A stretch of DNA of 64,000 nt. Source: Dastarcus helophoroides. Its lineage: Eukaryota > Arthropoda > Insecta > Coleoptera > Bothrideridae. The notes under the pieces were generated by a model. It did no database searches and had not been told where the DNA came from. It saw nothing but the letters and a program-made list of their open reading frames with translations. Both the position numbers and the translations under genes were made by a program. The stretch is from assembly GCA_028583605.1 (NCBI GenBank), contig CM053326.1, positions 6,580,587-6,644,586 of the forward strand, read 5' to 3'. Below are positions 42,751 through 53,483 of the stretch, piece after piece. Within the stretch, counting starts at the first letter, position 1; every line of letters starts with the position of its first letter.

Positions 42751-45700
42751 TTAGTCCTCTAGTGGCAAAACGCATAGTTTGTTAACAGCGCGCTTCACAG
42801 ATGCACTTGCTGTTTTTACTTTTACCACGCGCACTACTTTGTCTTCTCCTGGGTATACCTTCTCTATTCGTCCTAGTTTCCACTTTAATGGCGGCAGATT
42901 TTCTTCTTTCAATAATACCATCTGACCAACTTGGACATTGGGTTTGTTCATTTTCCATTTTGAACGACCTTATAGGTAGCCTAGGTACTCCGATGACCAC
43001 CTTTTCCAAAAGTGTTGCAATAATAACTGGAGATGGTTGCACCGTTTTAATGAACTGATGACTTCATTAGTAAGATGTGGCTCTGGAATGGCTTGAAAAG
43101 AGTCTCCTATTATAAAATAAGCTGAAGTAAGTACTGATAAATCATTGGGGTCGCTTGAGAGTGGTGTTAAGGGACGTGAGTTTAGGCAAGCCTCAACTTG
43201 TACTAAAAATGTGTAATACTCTTCGAACGTAAATACAGAGTTGCCTGTTATTCTCTTCATGTGATTTTTAAATGACTTTATTGAAGCTTCCCAAGTTCCA
43301 CCAAATGTGGGGGATCGCGCTGGAATGAAATGCCAAGAAATGCCTTCATTTGCTGTGTAGGTTTGTATGGTGTTCCAGTGATTATCTGAACTGAGAAGCG
43401 CTTCCATTTCCTTTAATGCCTTGTTAGCCTTGATGAAATTACTTGCGTTGTCTGAGAAAATGTTCGCACATTTACCTCGGCGAGCTGTAAATCGTTTCAA
43501 GGCTGCAATGAAGGCTTCTGTGCTGAGACTAGAAACTAACTCCAAATAAATTGCCTTTGTGGATAGACAAATAAATACGGCGACATAACAAGGATATGTG
43601 TGAATACGACCACGACTGGTAACTTCAAAGTAATTGGTCCTGCATAGTCAACGCCGATGTTCAGGAAAGGTCTTGATTGTGTAATTCTTTCCTCTGGTAG
43701 ATCTCCCATAATCGGATAAATAGTGTTTGGTTTATGTCTAAAGCAAGTTATACATCTTTTAATTACCTTTTTAACTGCTTGTCGACCTGATAAAATCCAA
43801 AATTTTAGTCGTAAGGCTGCCAGAGTTGCTTGTGGTCCAGCATGCAACAAGGATATGTGTTCTTTCTTGATAAGTAGTTCTGTGAATTTGTGCGAAGAAG
43901 GAAGAATTAAAGGATGTTTTTGATCATAGGACAAATTGGCTCGTCGTAGTCTGCCTCCTACACGTATTAATTCATTTTTGTCCAGAAAGGGAGAGAATGT
44001 CAACAATTTGCTACGGCTAGGCACAGTACCATTCTTTTGTAGTAAGTCAACATCTTCGAAAAAGAATTGTCCTTGAACTAATCTTATGAGACAAATTAAC
44101 GCTTCTCTTATCTCTTCGCAAGTTAAAACACCAGCTTGGCGCCATCGTTTGGAGCAGTTTTGTTTGAATCGCAGAAGATATGCTGTAATACGTATTAGCT
44201 TAGTGACTGAGGAATATCTGAGGAAAAAGTCATTCTCTTGTAAAATTTGATGTGTAGACACATTTATGTTTCTTTTTTCAAAATCAACTTCAGGAATGGG
44301 GCTAGTTGACGTGATAGGCCAGTCTTCTTGATCTTGCAAAAGCCACTTAGGTCCGTTCCACCATAAACTGTGGGTTAGTAGCTGGTCAGGCTTAAGGCCT
44401 CTGGATATTGCATCAGCAGGATTATCTGCAGTTTTGACATGTTGCCACTTGTATTTACTGGTGTGACTTTGAATATCGGCCACTCTGTTGGCTATGAATG
44501 TTTTCCATGCAGTTGGTGAAGAAGCAAGCCAACATAATACGATTGTGGAATCTGTCCACAAGTAACAACTGTCAATATATACTTTTAAACTCGGTACTAC
44601 CTTAGTAATTAAATGTGATAATAACTGAGCCGCGCATAATTCTAGCCTTGACAAACTTATAGTTTTAAGTGGTGCAACTCTTCCTTTAGAGCAAAGAATT
44701 TTAACAGCAACATTTCCGTTTTTGTCTGAGGTTCTAACATAAATGCAAGCACCGTAGGCTCTTTGACTTGCATCACAGAATCCATGTGGACTCAGATGTG
44801 TGTATTCTGAGAATGTAGTAACTTGTCTTGGTACAGAAATATTGTTTAATGTAAGTAATTGTTTTTGTAAGTTGGACCATTGCTTATGTATATCTGGTGG
44901 TAATCTCTCATCCCAATCTAGACTAAGTTGCCAAAGCCTTTGCATCACTAATTTGGCTAACGTGACTACTGGTCCTAAAAATCCCAATGGATCGAAAATC
45001 TGTGCAATACTAGATAGTATAGAACGTTTTGGGTGAATAGGATTTGGATCTTGTGTTATGGAATATTTAAAAATGTCATTGTTAGAATCCCATATTAACC
45101 CTAAAGTTTTTGAACCTTCCAATTTATCATTAGGCAAAACATAGTTTTCTGAATTTGATAGAGTAAGATCGAAAATTTCTGGACGATTTGATCTCCATTT
45201 TCGCAACTCTAAACATCCCGATTTGAGTATGTGTGTTATCTCTGTGTAAAGTTTTGAAGCATCCTCTAATGTTTGTGCTCCTGTGAGAAGATCGTCAACA
45301 TAGAAGTCACTCCGAATAGCTTCAGCAGCAACAGGGAATTGCGTTTTGTAATCTAAATCTAATTGACTTAAACATCTTACTGATTGAAATGGTGCTGTTG
45401 TGGTACCATAGGTAACAGTGTTTAGTGTGTATGTTTGTATTTTCTGAACTGGGACTTCCCGCCACAAAATTTTTTGATACTTGCGCGATCATTTTCGTGA
45501 ATTTGAATTTGTCTAAACATTTTTTTAATATCAGCTGTAAGAACTACTGGATGAAGTCGAAAAGAAGTGATTATTTCAAAAAGTTCTCTTTGAATAGTCG
45601 GACCTTTCATTAATGTAGCATTTAGTGCCACTCCAGAATTGGTCTGAGCTGAGGCATCAAATACCACTCGCAATTTGGTCGTCAAACTGTCTTGCTTTAT

Positions 45701-46659
45701 CACAGCATGGTGCGGTATGTAGAACCCTGTGGAATCATCATTTCTCAACAAAGACATATGATTCAGATTGATATACTCCTGAATGAACTTATTATATTAC
45801 AATTTAAATAAGACATCCTTTTGAAATCGTTTTTCTAAATTGAGCAATCTTTTTTCGGTTGTATCTCTAGAATTGCCCAATAAATGTAAATTCTCCTTAA
45901 ATGGTAATTTCACACAAAATCTACCATCTAAATTGGGAGAGAAGTTATTTTGAAAATGCAACTCACAATTCGCTTCCTCAATTGACATAACTGGTTTTGA
46001 ATCTATGTTTTCCAATTCCCAAAATTTTTTAATTTGATTGCTTAACATTTCGTTAATGTTTAAATTGCAGGAAGTGACATTTAAATTATGTCTTGAATTG
46101 TGAGTCATTCTTCCAGAAACGACCCAACCAAATTGTGTGTTTTGTAACACAAGATTATTTTTATGTGATGTAATTTTATTAGGACATAGTACATGAAAGA
46201 AAATTTCGGCTCCAATCAAAAGATCAATGTTGTTAGATGTTGCAAAATCTGGATCTGCTAACATGATTCCTGAAGGAATTTCAAAAGATGACACGTTTAT
46301 GTTGACCATAGGCAATTTTTCTGTGATTTTCGGTAAAACAAAACAATTGAGATTTGTTTCATATGAAGTGACCCGTGATGATAATGTTACTGTAACTGAT
46401 CCTGAAATGTGTGATACAGAGCTGTTTATGCCTCTAATTGTCATATTTTCCTGTGACGGTTTGAGGTTTAACAATCTACACGTTTCTGTAGTTATAAAAT
46501 TTGACTGAGAACCTGAGTCCAGTAAGACTCTGCAGGCAATGCATTTACCATTAGCGTTGGAAAGATTTATTAACGCTGTGGTTAATAACACTTGTGACAT
46601 TGAATTATTAGTGTGCAATGTATCTTGAATCATATTTTGAGTAAAATTTGATTGTATGA
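42751..46659 (-). pseudogene. BEL/Pao pol: protease, RT, RNase H, integrase, C-terminal domain; broken
   Basis: Protease: VLLDSGSQSNFIT (46633-45797 block), with the catalytic Asp. An in-frame TAA at 45797-45799 follows. Reverse transcriptase: RVVFDASAQTNSG and LTADIKKMF, then a one-base shift near 45485, then TYGTTTAPF and DFYVDDLLTG (the catalytic YVDD is intact). RNase H: LWTDSTIVLCWLAS and TADNPADAISRG. Integrase: zinc-binding segment (IKRCITCFRHK) and the core, broken by a shift near 43610 and resuming with STEAFIAALKRF and NIFSDNASNF. A second in-frame TAA at 42970-42972 precedes the last block (VGQMVLLKEENLPPLKWKLG), which ends at 42751. Domain order and catalytic motifs are clear. The reading frame is not continuous. 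Confidence 0.9.
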
Positions 46660-46677
46660 CGTGTGGCCTTACTCAAA

Positions 46678-47949
46678 TTACTTAAATCTCCTGCACCCCA
46701 ACGAAGTATGCATGTTACCTATATTAAATTCAGAATTTTCTAAATGTAACAAGGTATTGTGTTTCTTCGAACATTTTTTGCATGGACCCAATTGACATTG
46801 ATTGTATGTGTGATTATAGTCCAAACAATTTAAGCAAAGACCCAATTTCTTTGCTTCTGAAATGCGATCATTCACATTCATATTTAAAAATTTTTCACAT
46901 GTAAAAAACTTGTGTGGCCTTTTACAAATGGTGCACTGATTACCTTTTGATATATTCTTTGCCTGTGTGGCAACAAATGTGTTCTGAACCTTGTTAGGTT
47001 TGAATTGTGTGTTTGAATTTTTGTGAGTAGTCGATTGTGACTGTGTTGTCTGATTACCCACATTTATCTGCAATAATTCTAATAAATTACATCTATGCTG
47101 CAAAAACTCACTGAATTCTCTATAGGTTGACAACCCCTCTTTTTCAAGGGCTCTTTTCTCCCATTCTCTATGTGTTGTTTTATCCAATTTGGAGGATAAT
47201 AAAAATATTAAAAACATGTCAAAAAGATCTCTATCTGTGTGATCCATTGATTTTAATGCTCTAATATGTCTCTGAAATGTGTCAAAAAATTGTCTTAATC
47301 CAGAAAAACTCTCCTTTTGTAGCGATTGAATTTCAAACAATCTTTTGATATGACTCAAGGATATAGGTTTTTTATTTTCAAAACTATTCTTTAATAATTC
47401 AAGTGCGACTAAGTAATTCTGTTCTGTTGTTTCTATAGCTTGAATTAATTGCAGAGCATCCCCTTGTAACGATGATTTTAAGTAGTGGAACTTTTGAACT
47501 GCAGATAGACATTTGTTTGTATCAATAAGAGATTGAAAAAAATCAAAAAAATCATTCCACTCCTTATAAGTGCCACTGAATCTTGGAAGATTAATTGGAG
47601 GTAATTTAATTTGGGAGCTTAATTCGACAAAATGTGGTGCTTCTGGTGAAAAAACTAATGAGTGCTTATTGTACTTTTCTAAGAAATCATCTGCCCTAGC
47701 ACATGCCTCAAAGAAACTATTCTCAAACTCTTCTCTTTCTTCACTATCAATAATTTTAGTGATCAACTCAATTTCTGTTTGAATCTCGTTGAAGTCATTT
47801 AAACAAGTTTCTAATTTAGCCCTTCTTATTTTTAATTCACTGTAAGTTTTATGCGTCTCAAATGTATTTAAATAATTTATAAATGTGCTTATTTGCCCTT
47901 TAATGGCTTCTATTTGATGCTTAAGTTTAATCATTCTCTTTTTTGCCAT
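46678..47949 (-). CDS. gag: BEL/Pao Gag protein
   Basis: An uninterrupted frame of 423 residues from ATG at 47949. The N-terminal half is helical and charged with a capsid-like DUF1759 region (LPRFSGTYKEWNDFFDFF, residues about 135-155). The C-terminus has three zinc knuckles: CTICKRPHKFFTC, CLNCLDYNHTYNQC and CKKCSKKH (about 340-405). Gag packages the element RNA into cytoplasmic particles. The frame ends at TAA 46678-46680, while pol continues in another frame from about 46659. There is no overlap, so either a base was lost here or the two frames are linked by an unusual mechanism. Well preserved compared with pol. Confidence 0.88.
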   Translation of the reverse strand: MAKKRMIKLKHQIEAIKGQISTFINYLNTFETHKTYSELKIRRAKLETCLNDFNEIQTEIELITKIIDSEEREEFENSFFEACARADDFLEKYNKHSLVFSPEAPHFVELSSQIKLPPINLPRFSGTYKEWNDFFDFFQSLIDTNKCLSAVQKFHYLKSSLQGDALQLIQAIETTEQNYLVALELLKNSFENKKPISLSHIKRLFEIQSLQKESFSGLRQFFDTFQRHIRALKSMDHTDRDLFDMFLIFLLSSKLDKTTHREWEKRALEKEGLSTYREFSEFLQHRCNLLELLQINVGNQTTQSQSTTHKNSNTQFKPNKVQNTFVATQAKNISKGNQCTICKRPHKFFTCEKFLNMNVNDRISEAKKLGLCLNCLDYNHTYNQCQLGPCKKCSKKHNTLLHLENSEFNIGNMHTSLGCRRFK

Positions 47950-48449
47950 TAAACGGTTATATACAGGAAATGCGAAAGATCAATATTGGACAATGAAACC
48001 AAAAATCCACTTACTTTTATCCTTGTGACGCTCATATGTAAATTTACTACTTTGACTGACTTACTGCATTTTTCTGGGACGCTGTGTACGTACCCCATTA
48101 ATTTCTGACCGATTGTAACTCGAAACTTCTTTTTTGATTTCCTTTGATAAGGTACACTAACAAGCTCAGTTAATGCTTCAAAAAGTATTTGATATCTATC
48201 TGCAAATGATATTATGTATAACTTCAATATAAATATTTCAAAATTTCGATGACTCGATGCACTGTTTAGCCAATGACTTCCTATGAAATGTTCGCGGATG
48301 TGTTATTGCAATGTTTTTCTTTTCTGGAGTGAGACCTCATGTTAATTGCTGACTGCTGTGTCTGTTGTGACTCTTGGGCTAACGACTCTTACTGTCTTGC
48401 AGGCGTACTCCCTGTTACTCACGAATAGCGCTCGCTGAGACCATTAAAA
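47950..48449 (-). promoter_or_regulatory. BEL/Pao 5' leader with primer-binding site
   Basis: About 500 bp between the 5' LTR and gag. On the minus strand the LTR is followed by TTTTAA and then TGGTCTCAGCGAGCGC (about 48428-48443), where TGG pairs with a tRNA CCA tail, a likely primer-binding site. The tRNA identity was not determined. No other frame is supported here. Confidence 0.6.
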
Positions 48450-48578
48450 TGTATGTAATTCGCTGGTTTCTTCTTTATGGACTGTATAATTTATGATGAA
48501 TAAATAATTGACACTTTCTTTCTAATCGTGAATTATTTTATTATTTTTGTTGTTATGACAACAATACAATATCGAACA
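48450..48578 (-). repeat. BEL/Pao 5' LTR (minus strand)
   Basis: Identical to the 42474-42602 copy over all 129 positions by eye. Presumed promoter for the element. No TATA box can be firmly placed, although TATAATTTATGATGAATAAATA on the + strand is AT-rich. Confidence 0.92.
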
Positions 48579-48583
48579 CCAAT

Positions 48584-49861
48584 TACCAGCTCTCCGGGGT
48601 AGTGCACCTGACCTAATCGTTTTATATCAAATTAGAATTAATGTTCTTATTAAATATTTTTTACAACTGCTAAAAGTAACCTTAAAGATCCCAATCTCGT
48701 TTACAATATTTCCATTAACGCTACTGTATTCCAACAAGATCTTTGATATGGCCTTAAAGCAAATTTTAATATCTGAGACTAGTTTATGAGAGCAGCAGAG
48801 CTGTTTATCCCGATTAAGTCGCATTCATTTCAACAATGAATAAGTAAATAGGGATAAAATCGTCTATCTTTATATATTAGCGCCGTAAAGAAAATAATTT
48901 GTCGAGCACAGGCCTCGGCCTGTCTTCAATTTGCTTTTACCAACCAAGAATATCATACATAATGAATAAAGAGCAATCATCAAATATTTAAGGGCAGAAA
49001 CAACTGCAAGATCTAATTAATTTTCCTCCGTCTTGTTTGAATATTCTTTCGCAAACAAGCTGTGTAAATTTTAGGTGGGATGCTCAGGAGGAACAGATGT
49101 AAATTAGGCAGACGCCTCTTTGCATTTGTGCATGTGTTTTGGAAAGTCGGTAAACCGCCAAGTCGGTTGACAGATCTATGTGCGGCGTGCCGGTCGTGTT
49201 TAAGCTTTGCTGCTCGCATAAGGTGATCTGTCACCACTAACGACTACAAAATGTATCTTCTCCATCGCCGATTTGTCACTCTTCGTTGTCTATAAGTTCC
49301 CTGCTCATAGTTCACACATTCGTTAAAACGCCGAGTTTACGACGTGAATTTACGATTTTTTATTTATAGATGGCGCGCCTTCCGTACTTTCCCTCCCTGC
49401 AATTGTTAACTCTCACAATCCACGATTAATGACGAAAATAAATGCTCGAGCGATAGAGATGTTGTGGATAATACCGTGCATTTCTAAAATAGCACAACTT
49501 CCAAACAATATTGATCAATGCATAGCAAACGATTAAGTTAAATTCAAAGAAAATTTTACCCAATTACCACATCGGGAATTAATGAATAATTATTATCGAC
49601 CTGCATCTCAACGCAAATGATGTACATACTTTTTTGTTTATAATTAAACAATTAAAATTAGAGCACTTGAAAATGCCAGTTCTGCTGGCGAAATACGTAT
49701 CGAGTAATTATTGATTAGTTGTCGCCTTATGTTTTTTCAGATGCATAAACCTTATTGGAATTTCGTTATTTTCGTTATTTCCACAGAATGCAAACGTTGT
49801 AGTCCCTTGGCTCATTTAAGTTTTTGCAAAGTCCGATAATCTTTATAGTCAACTAATATTT
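48584..49861. other. No gene seen; relatively complex intergenic DNA
   Basis: More GC-balanced and less repetitive than most of the window, especially 49020-49420. A minus-strand frame at 49013-49237 has no recognised domain. No repeat is shared with other parts of the window, so this is among the likeliest single-copy host sequence present. Confidence 0.5.
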
Positions 49862-49878
49862 AATTATTATTATTATTT
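49862..49878. repeat. TAA repeat at 3' end of R4/Dong element
   Basis: AATTATTATTATTATTTT on the + strand, directly after the ~110-bp 3' UTR of the minus-strand LINE. It could be the remainder of the original target or a tail. Confidence 0.65.
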
Positions 49879-49987
49879 TCTTGTTCACAAGATATATTCT
49901 TGGTATAGTACCAGAGTACAGAGGATATCGTATTTTAGTATGTCATTTTTGAGACGGCGCGGTGCTTTTGGTTTCCTACAGATAACT

Positions 49988-52900
49988 TCACACGTTTTGT
50001 TCATTTAGTACTTTTCTTACAGTAGCACATGTTTCTGACAGGGCAATTTTCTGCATTTCTATATAGATATTAAAGCTTATGCCAAGTTCTTTTAAATTTC
50101 TAATAAGTGAATGGGGTATTTCACCCGTAGCGCCAATAATGAGGGTAGTACAATAACTCTTTCTTGATCCCACATTCCTTTTATTTCTCCTGACACTGCT
50201 AGGTACTTGTTTATCTTGTCTGTATATTTTCTCTGGATGTTAGTAGACAGCGGCACCGAAAAGTCCACTAGGTATGTTCTTCTCGTTTGTTTTACTGTAA
50301 GTACTACGTCTGGTTTATTGTTATGTATTGTGACGTTTGTGATTATATCTCTATTCCAATTAAGTTTAAATTCATCTTTAACTATTACTGCATCTGGATT
50401 GTATTTGTAATGATGTCCTCATTTGAATTGTCTTAGAATTGCCTGGTGTACTATTTTTCCTACATTGTTGTGTCTCTGTGGGTAGTCTGTTGGCACCAGT
50501 GTTCGACATCCACTTATGATATGGTCGATGGTTTCATTTTGATTTCCACACATTCTGCAGTTGGTGTTTACTGCTGGTTGTTTCATTATTTATGTATTTG
50601 CGGTAGTTTGCTGTGGCGATGACTTGATCTTGAATGGCAGTAGCAAATCCCTCTGTTTCTGGGAACAGAAATCCTCTGGTTAACCATTCTATGGAGGCGT
50701 TTTCGTCTATGTGCTCTGCTTTAAGGCTCGTTGGGTATCTACCGTGTAGTTCCTTGATGAGCTATCTTTCGATTTTGTTGTTGGGTTCAGTCGGTGCATT
50801 TAGTTCTGTGGATAACTTTAACGAGGTGATATTTCTATGGAGCAAGACTATGCATCTGTATATATTGTTTTGTATTGCTTTTTATGAAAGTATGTTCCTA
50901 AGTTTGCAATCATGAAGGATGGTAATGTCAATTACGCCACGGCCTCCTTGTATGCATGGTAGATGAAATCTTTCAATTGAGCTTTTGGGGTGATGTAGCC
51001 GGTATTTTGTACTTAATGTACGTATGCTTCTATTTAGGTCTTCTAACTCTGTTTTTGTCGATGTAAGTATTCCAAAACTGTATGTCAGTATAGGCATTGC
51101 AAATGTGTTGATTGCATTCATCATATTTTTGGAGTATAGTTTTGTCTTCATTAATAGTTTAAGTCTTGTTTTAAACTTGTCAGTCAGTAATTTTTTAGGA
51201 CCTGTTTATAATCAATTCCTTTGGCTTATTCGTACCCTAAGTATTTATATAACTCTTCTTCTTACTATTCCATCTATTTGTCATTGTTCTGTATTACAAC
51301 CCTCATGTCTTACCCATGTTTCCTTTTTCCATTGCATTTATTCGACATTTGTCTAAGGACAAACCGCATTTTTATGTCATCGCTGCAGGTAGCAACAATA
51401 TTTATTAGTTCTTGTAATTCTTTTTTGTTTCCGCAAATAATTTGATATCAGTCCATATAAAGAAAGTGGCTTATGCTTTGATCTTCTTGAACTACCAGGC
51501 CTTTCCTTTTTCCGTTAATGAAATTGGAAAGCGGATTTAGTGCCATGCACAACCACAAAGCACTAAGCGTGTCTCCTTGAAAGATTCCTAACCGTAATGT
51601 TTACGCTTCCTATGGTTCTTTGTGTTGTACCGATAGTAAGAGTAGTTTTCCATGTTTTCATTGCTTTTTCCATAGTACCTATGATATGTGGATCAATTTT
51701 ATAAATACGTAATATTTCTATCAGCCATGAGTGTGAGACGCTATCAAATGCTCTTTTATAATCAATGTAGGCTGAGTAGAGATGTTTATTGGTTCCTTTT
51801 ATTTTTTCTGTCACAACTGCGTCTATTGTGAGTTGATCCTTGCAGCATTTTGTAGCTTTTCTGCATCCTTTTTGTTCCCACGTAAGTACGTTTTTATTTT
51901 CTACGTGGTGATGGATTTTTTCTATAATAATGGAGGTAAATACTTTATATATTGAAGGAAGACTAGTAATCGGTCTATATTTACAGGGGTCTCTACTTGC
52001 TGGTATGGTTTTGGGGAATAAATATGTGATGCCTTCAGTCATGAACTCAGGTATATCTTCATTATCTGTAAGTATCTTTGTAAGGAGCGCTGAAATTTCT
52101 TGATGCATGCTGTTGAATTTCTTCCACCAATAGTTGTGTCTTTTGTCTTGTCCGGGTGCCTTCCAATTTTGTGTTTTTTTAATAGCATTTTCTACTTCTC
52201 TTATGGTACTTTTATAATTGTTCATTTCTGTTTTCTTGTGAGTATGTCTCTTCTCTTCAATCCATGGAGCACATTTTTCATGTTGTTTCTCTTCTAACCA
52301 GATAGTCTCCCAGTATCCTCTTGTACGTTCTAATTCTGGATTTTCTTTTTATTCGTATTGTTGTTGTGTAAGAGATTGGTTTAGATAGTCCAGTATCTCG
52401 ATTGGATTCGTATTTTTTGTGTTTGTATATTTTTCTTAAATTTTCTTTGATATTCTGTGGGTTTTTCTACTTGCTGTTTGTTTTTGTGCTTGTGTTACTA
52501 GACCTATTTCTCTACGTAGTTCTTTTATTTTTCGATCGAGTCTTTCTTTCTATGGTGGTTTCCGGTTCTTCCGCGCTGTTTTTCCGGTTTGTAAGTTATA
52601 TACGGTTTTGTTTATGCATTTTAATTGCTGTTACTGCTCCAATATAAACTAAATACTAAAGTGTGGATATCTACTAGATTGCTGTTGTTTTGAATTGTTT
52701 GGCTAATCAACCTTGTTAATTATGTTAATTATTTCTTTCGTGTGTTTATTCGTTTTGAGTTTTGGAATTTTTGGTCTTATATTAGATCTTATGTCTGCGT
52801 ATTGCACTAAATGTTCCTTCGTAGCAGTTACATGTGTCCTCTTCCAGTCCTATTTCTCTTTCTTCGTGGTCTTCTTGTCGTTCTTCCCTTTGTTCATTAT

Positions 52901-53380
52901 CTGTATTTTCATGTTCTTCGTTTTCTTCAGGAATATTGTTTTCTGTATTCTCCAATCCTAATTCTGTTGCTACTTCCTGTCTAATTTTGACCAATCTTTC
53001 TCGTGTAATTCTATTTGTTCTTAGTATTGTTTTTTTTGATCTATGATGTTTTGTACCGACTTATAAGCGAGTTGTGGAAATTTTTTAATTGCTTTTGAAT
53101 GTAGTTTTTTGCTGTATCCATTTGTATTGAATTCCATTTTTGTTAGTATAAGATAATGGTGATAAATAAATTCGTTTATTTCTTCTGTCCATTTTGTCAG
53201 TTGTCTTATTCTTCCTGCTAGGGTGGTTGACAGAGATTGTTCTGCCAAAACACTTCTGTCAGGTAGAGCCGGTCCTTGATCGTTGCCTGGATCTGGTGCA
53301 GGTTCATCTTCACGACGGTTCCGATCTGGATCCTGCCATTCCAGTCCGCCGAAGTATCTGTTCCTTCTTGTGCGAACCAT
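49988..53380 (-). pseudogene. R4/Dong-type polyprotein, multiply frameshifted
   Basis: Reading leftward, ATG at 53380 begins a basic, Pro/Asp-rich N-terminus (MVRTRRNRYFGG). A shift in an A-run near 53030 leads to an acidic stretch (52994-52782). A region with several stops (52780-52230) follows. The reverse transcriptase block at 52225-51563 has NWKAPGQDK, FPKTIPASRDPCKYRPITSL and YIDYKRAFDS (motif A). Motif B (GIFQGDTLSALWLC) is in another frame at about 51590. Motif C, HFLYMD, is followed at once by a stop near 51450, so one catalytic Asp is lost. Downstream are the thumb/linker (AINTFAMPILTYSFGI, 51151-50882) and the nuclease-type end (50173-49988). Inactive. Confidence 0.8.
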
Positions 53381-53440
53381 AATATCTCCTTAAGGGTAAG
53401 TGCATTTTAGAGCTTCTGCCAGCGAGACTCCGATAGCTCC

Positions 53441-53483
53441 TATTTATTATTATTATTGTGATTATTATTATTATTATTATTAT
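53441..53483. repeat. TAA repeat at 5' end of R4/Dong element
   Basis: TATTTATTATTATTATTGTG followed by eight ATT units. It begins about 60 bp upstream of the element's ATG (minus strand). Its position outside the 5' UTR fits an insertion into a pre-existing microsatellite. Confidence 0.7.

Larger units (their letters stand above)
42474..48578 (-). mobile_element. BEL/Pao LTR retrotransposon with identical LTRs
   Basis: LTRs of 129 bp at 42474-42602 and 48450-48578 are identical by eye and flanked by an exact 5-bp duplication, CCAAT (42469-42473 and 48579-48583). Between them, on the minus strand, come gag (47949-46678), aspartic protease, reverse transcriptase, RNase H, integrase and a C-terminal domain in the order usual for BEL/Pao. 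At 6105 bp the length is normal for the superfamily, but the LTRs are short. Coding continuity is broken at five points despite the identical LTRs. Confidence 0.95.
49862..53483 (-). mobile_element. R4/Dong-type LINE between TAA repeats
   Basis: Minus-strand element. (TAA)n lies at its 5' end (53441-53483 as TTA/ATT on the + strand) and at its 3' end (49862-49877). A single ORF starts at 53380 and runs toward 49988, broken by shifts and stops. Motifs match R4/Dong reverse transcriptases (RPITSLPSIYKVFTSIIIEK, EQKGCRKATKCCKDQL, GDTLSALWLCMALNPLS), with a C-terminal nuclease-type region (LIIGATGEIPHSLIRNLKEL). The Bombyx Dong element is known for insertion into TAA repeats. At about 3.55 kb between repeats it is somewhat short. 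Confidence 0.82.

Noticed and set aside
46659..46680. Programmed frameshift between BEL gag and pol
   Set aside because: The pol frame has its own stop (46673-46675) downstream of the gag stop, so the frames do not overlap and a simple ribosomal slip cannot join them.
49013..49237. 74-residue basic frame in complex intergenic DNA
   Set aside because: No recognised motif; the region may be single-copy, but coding is not supported.
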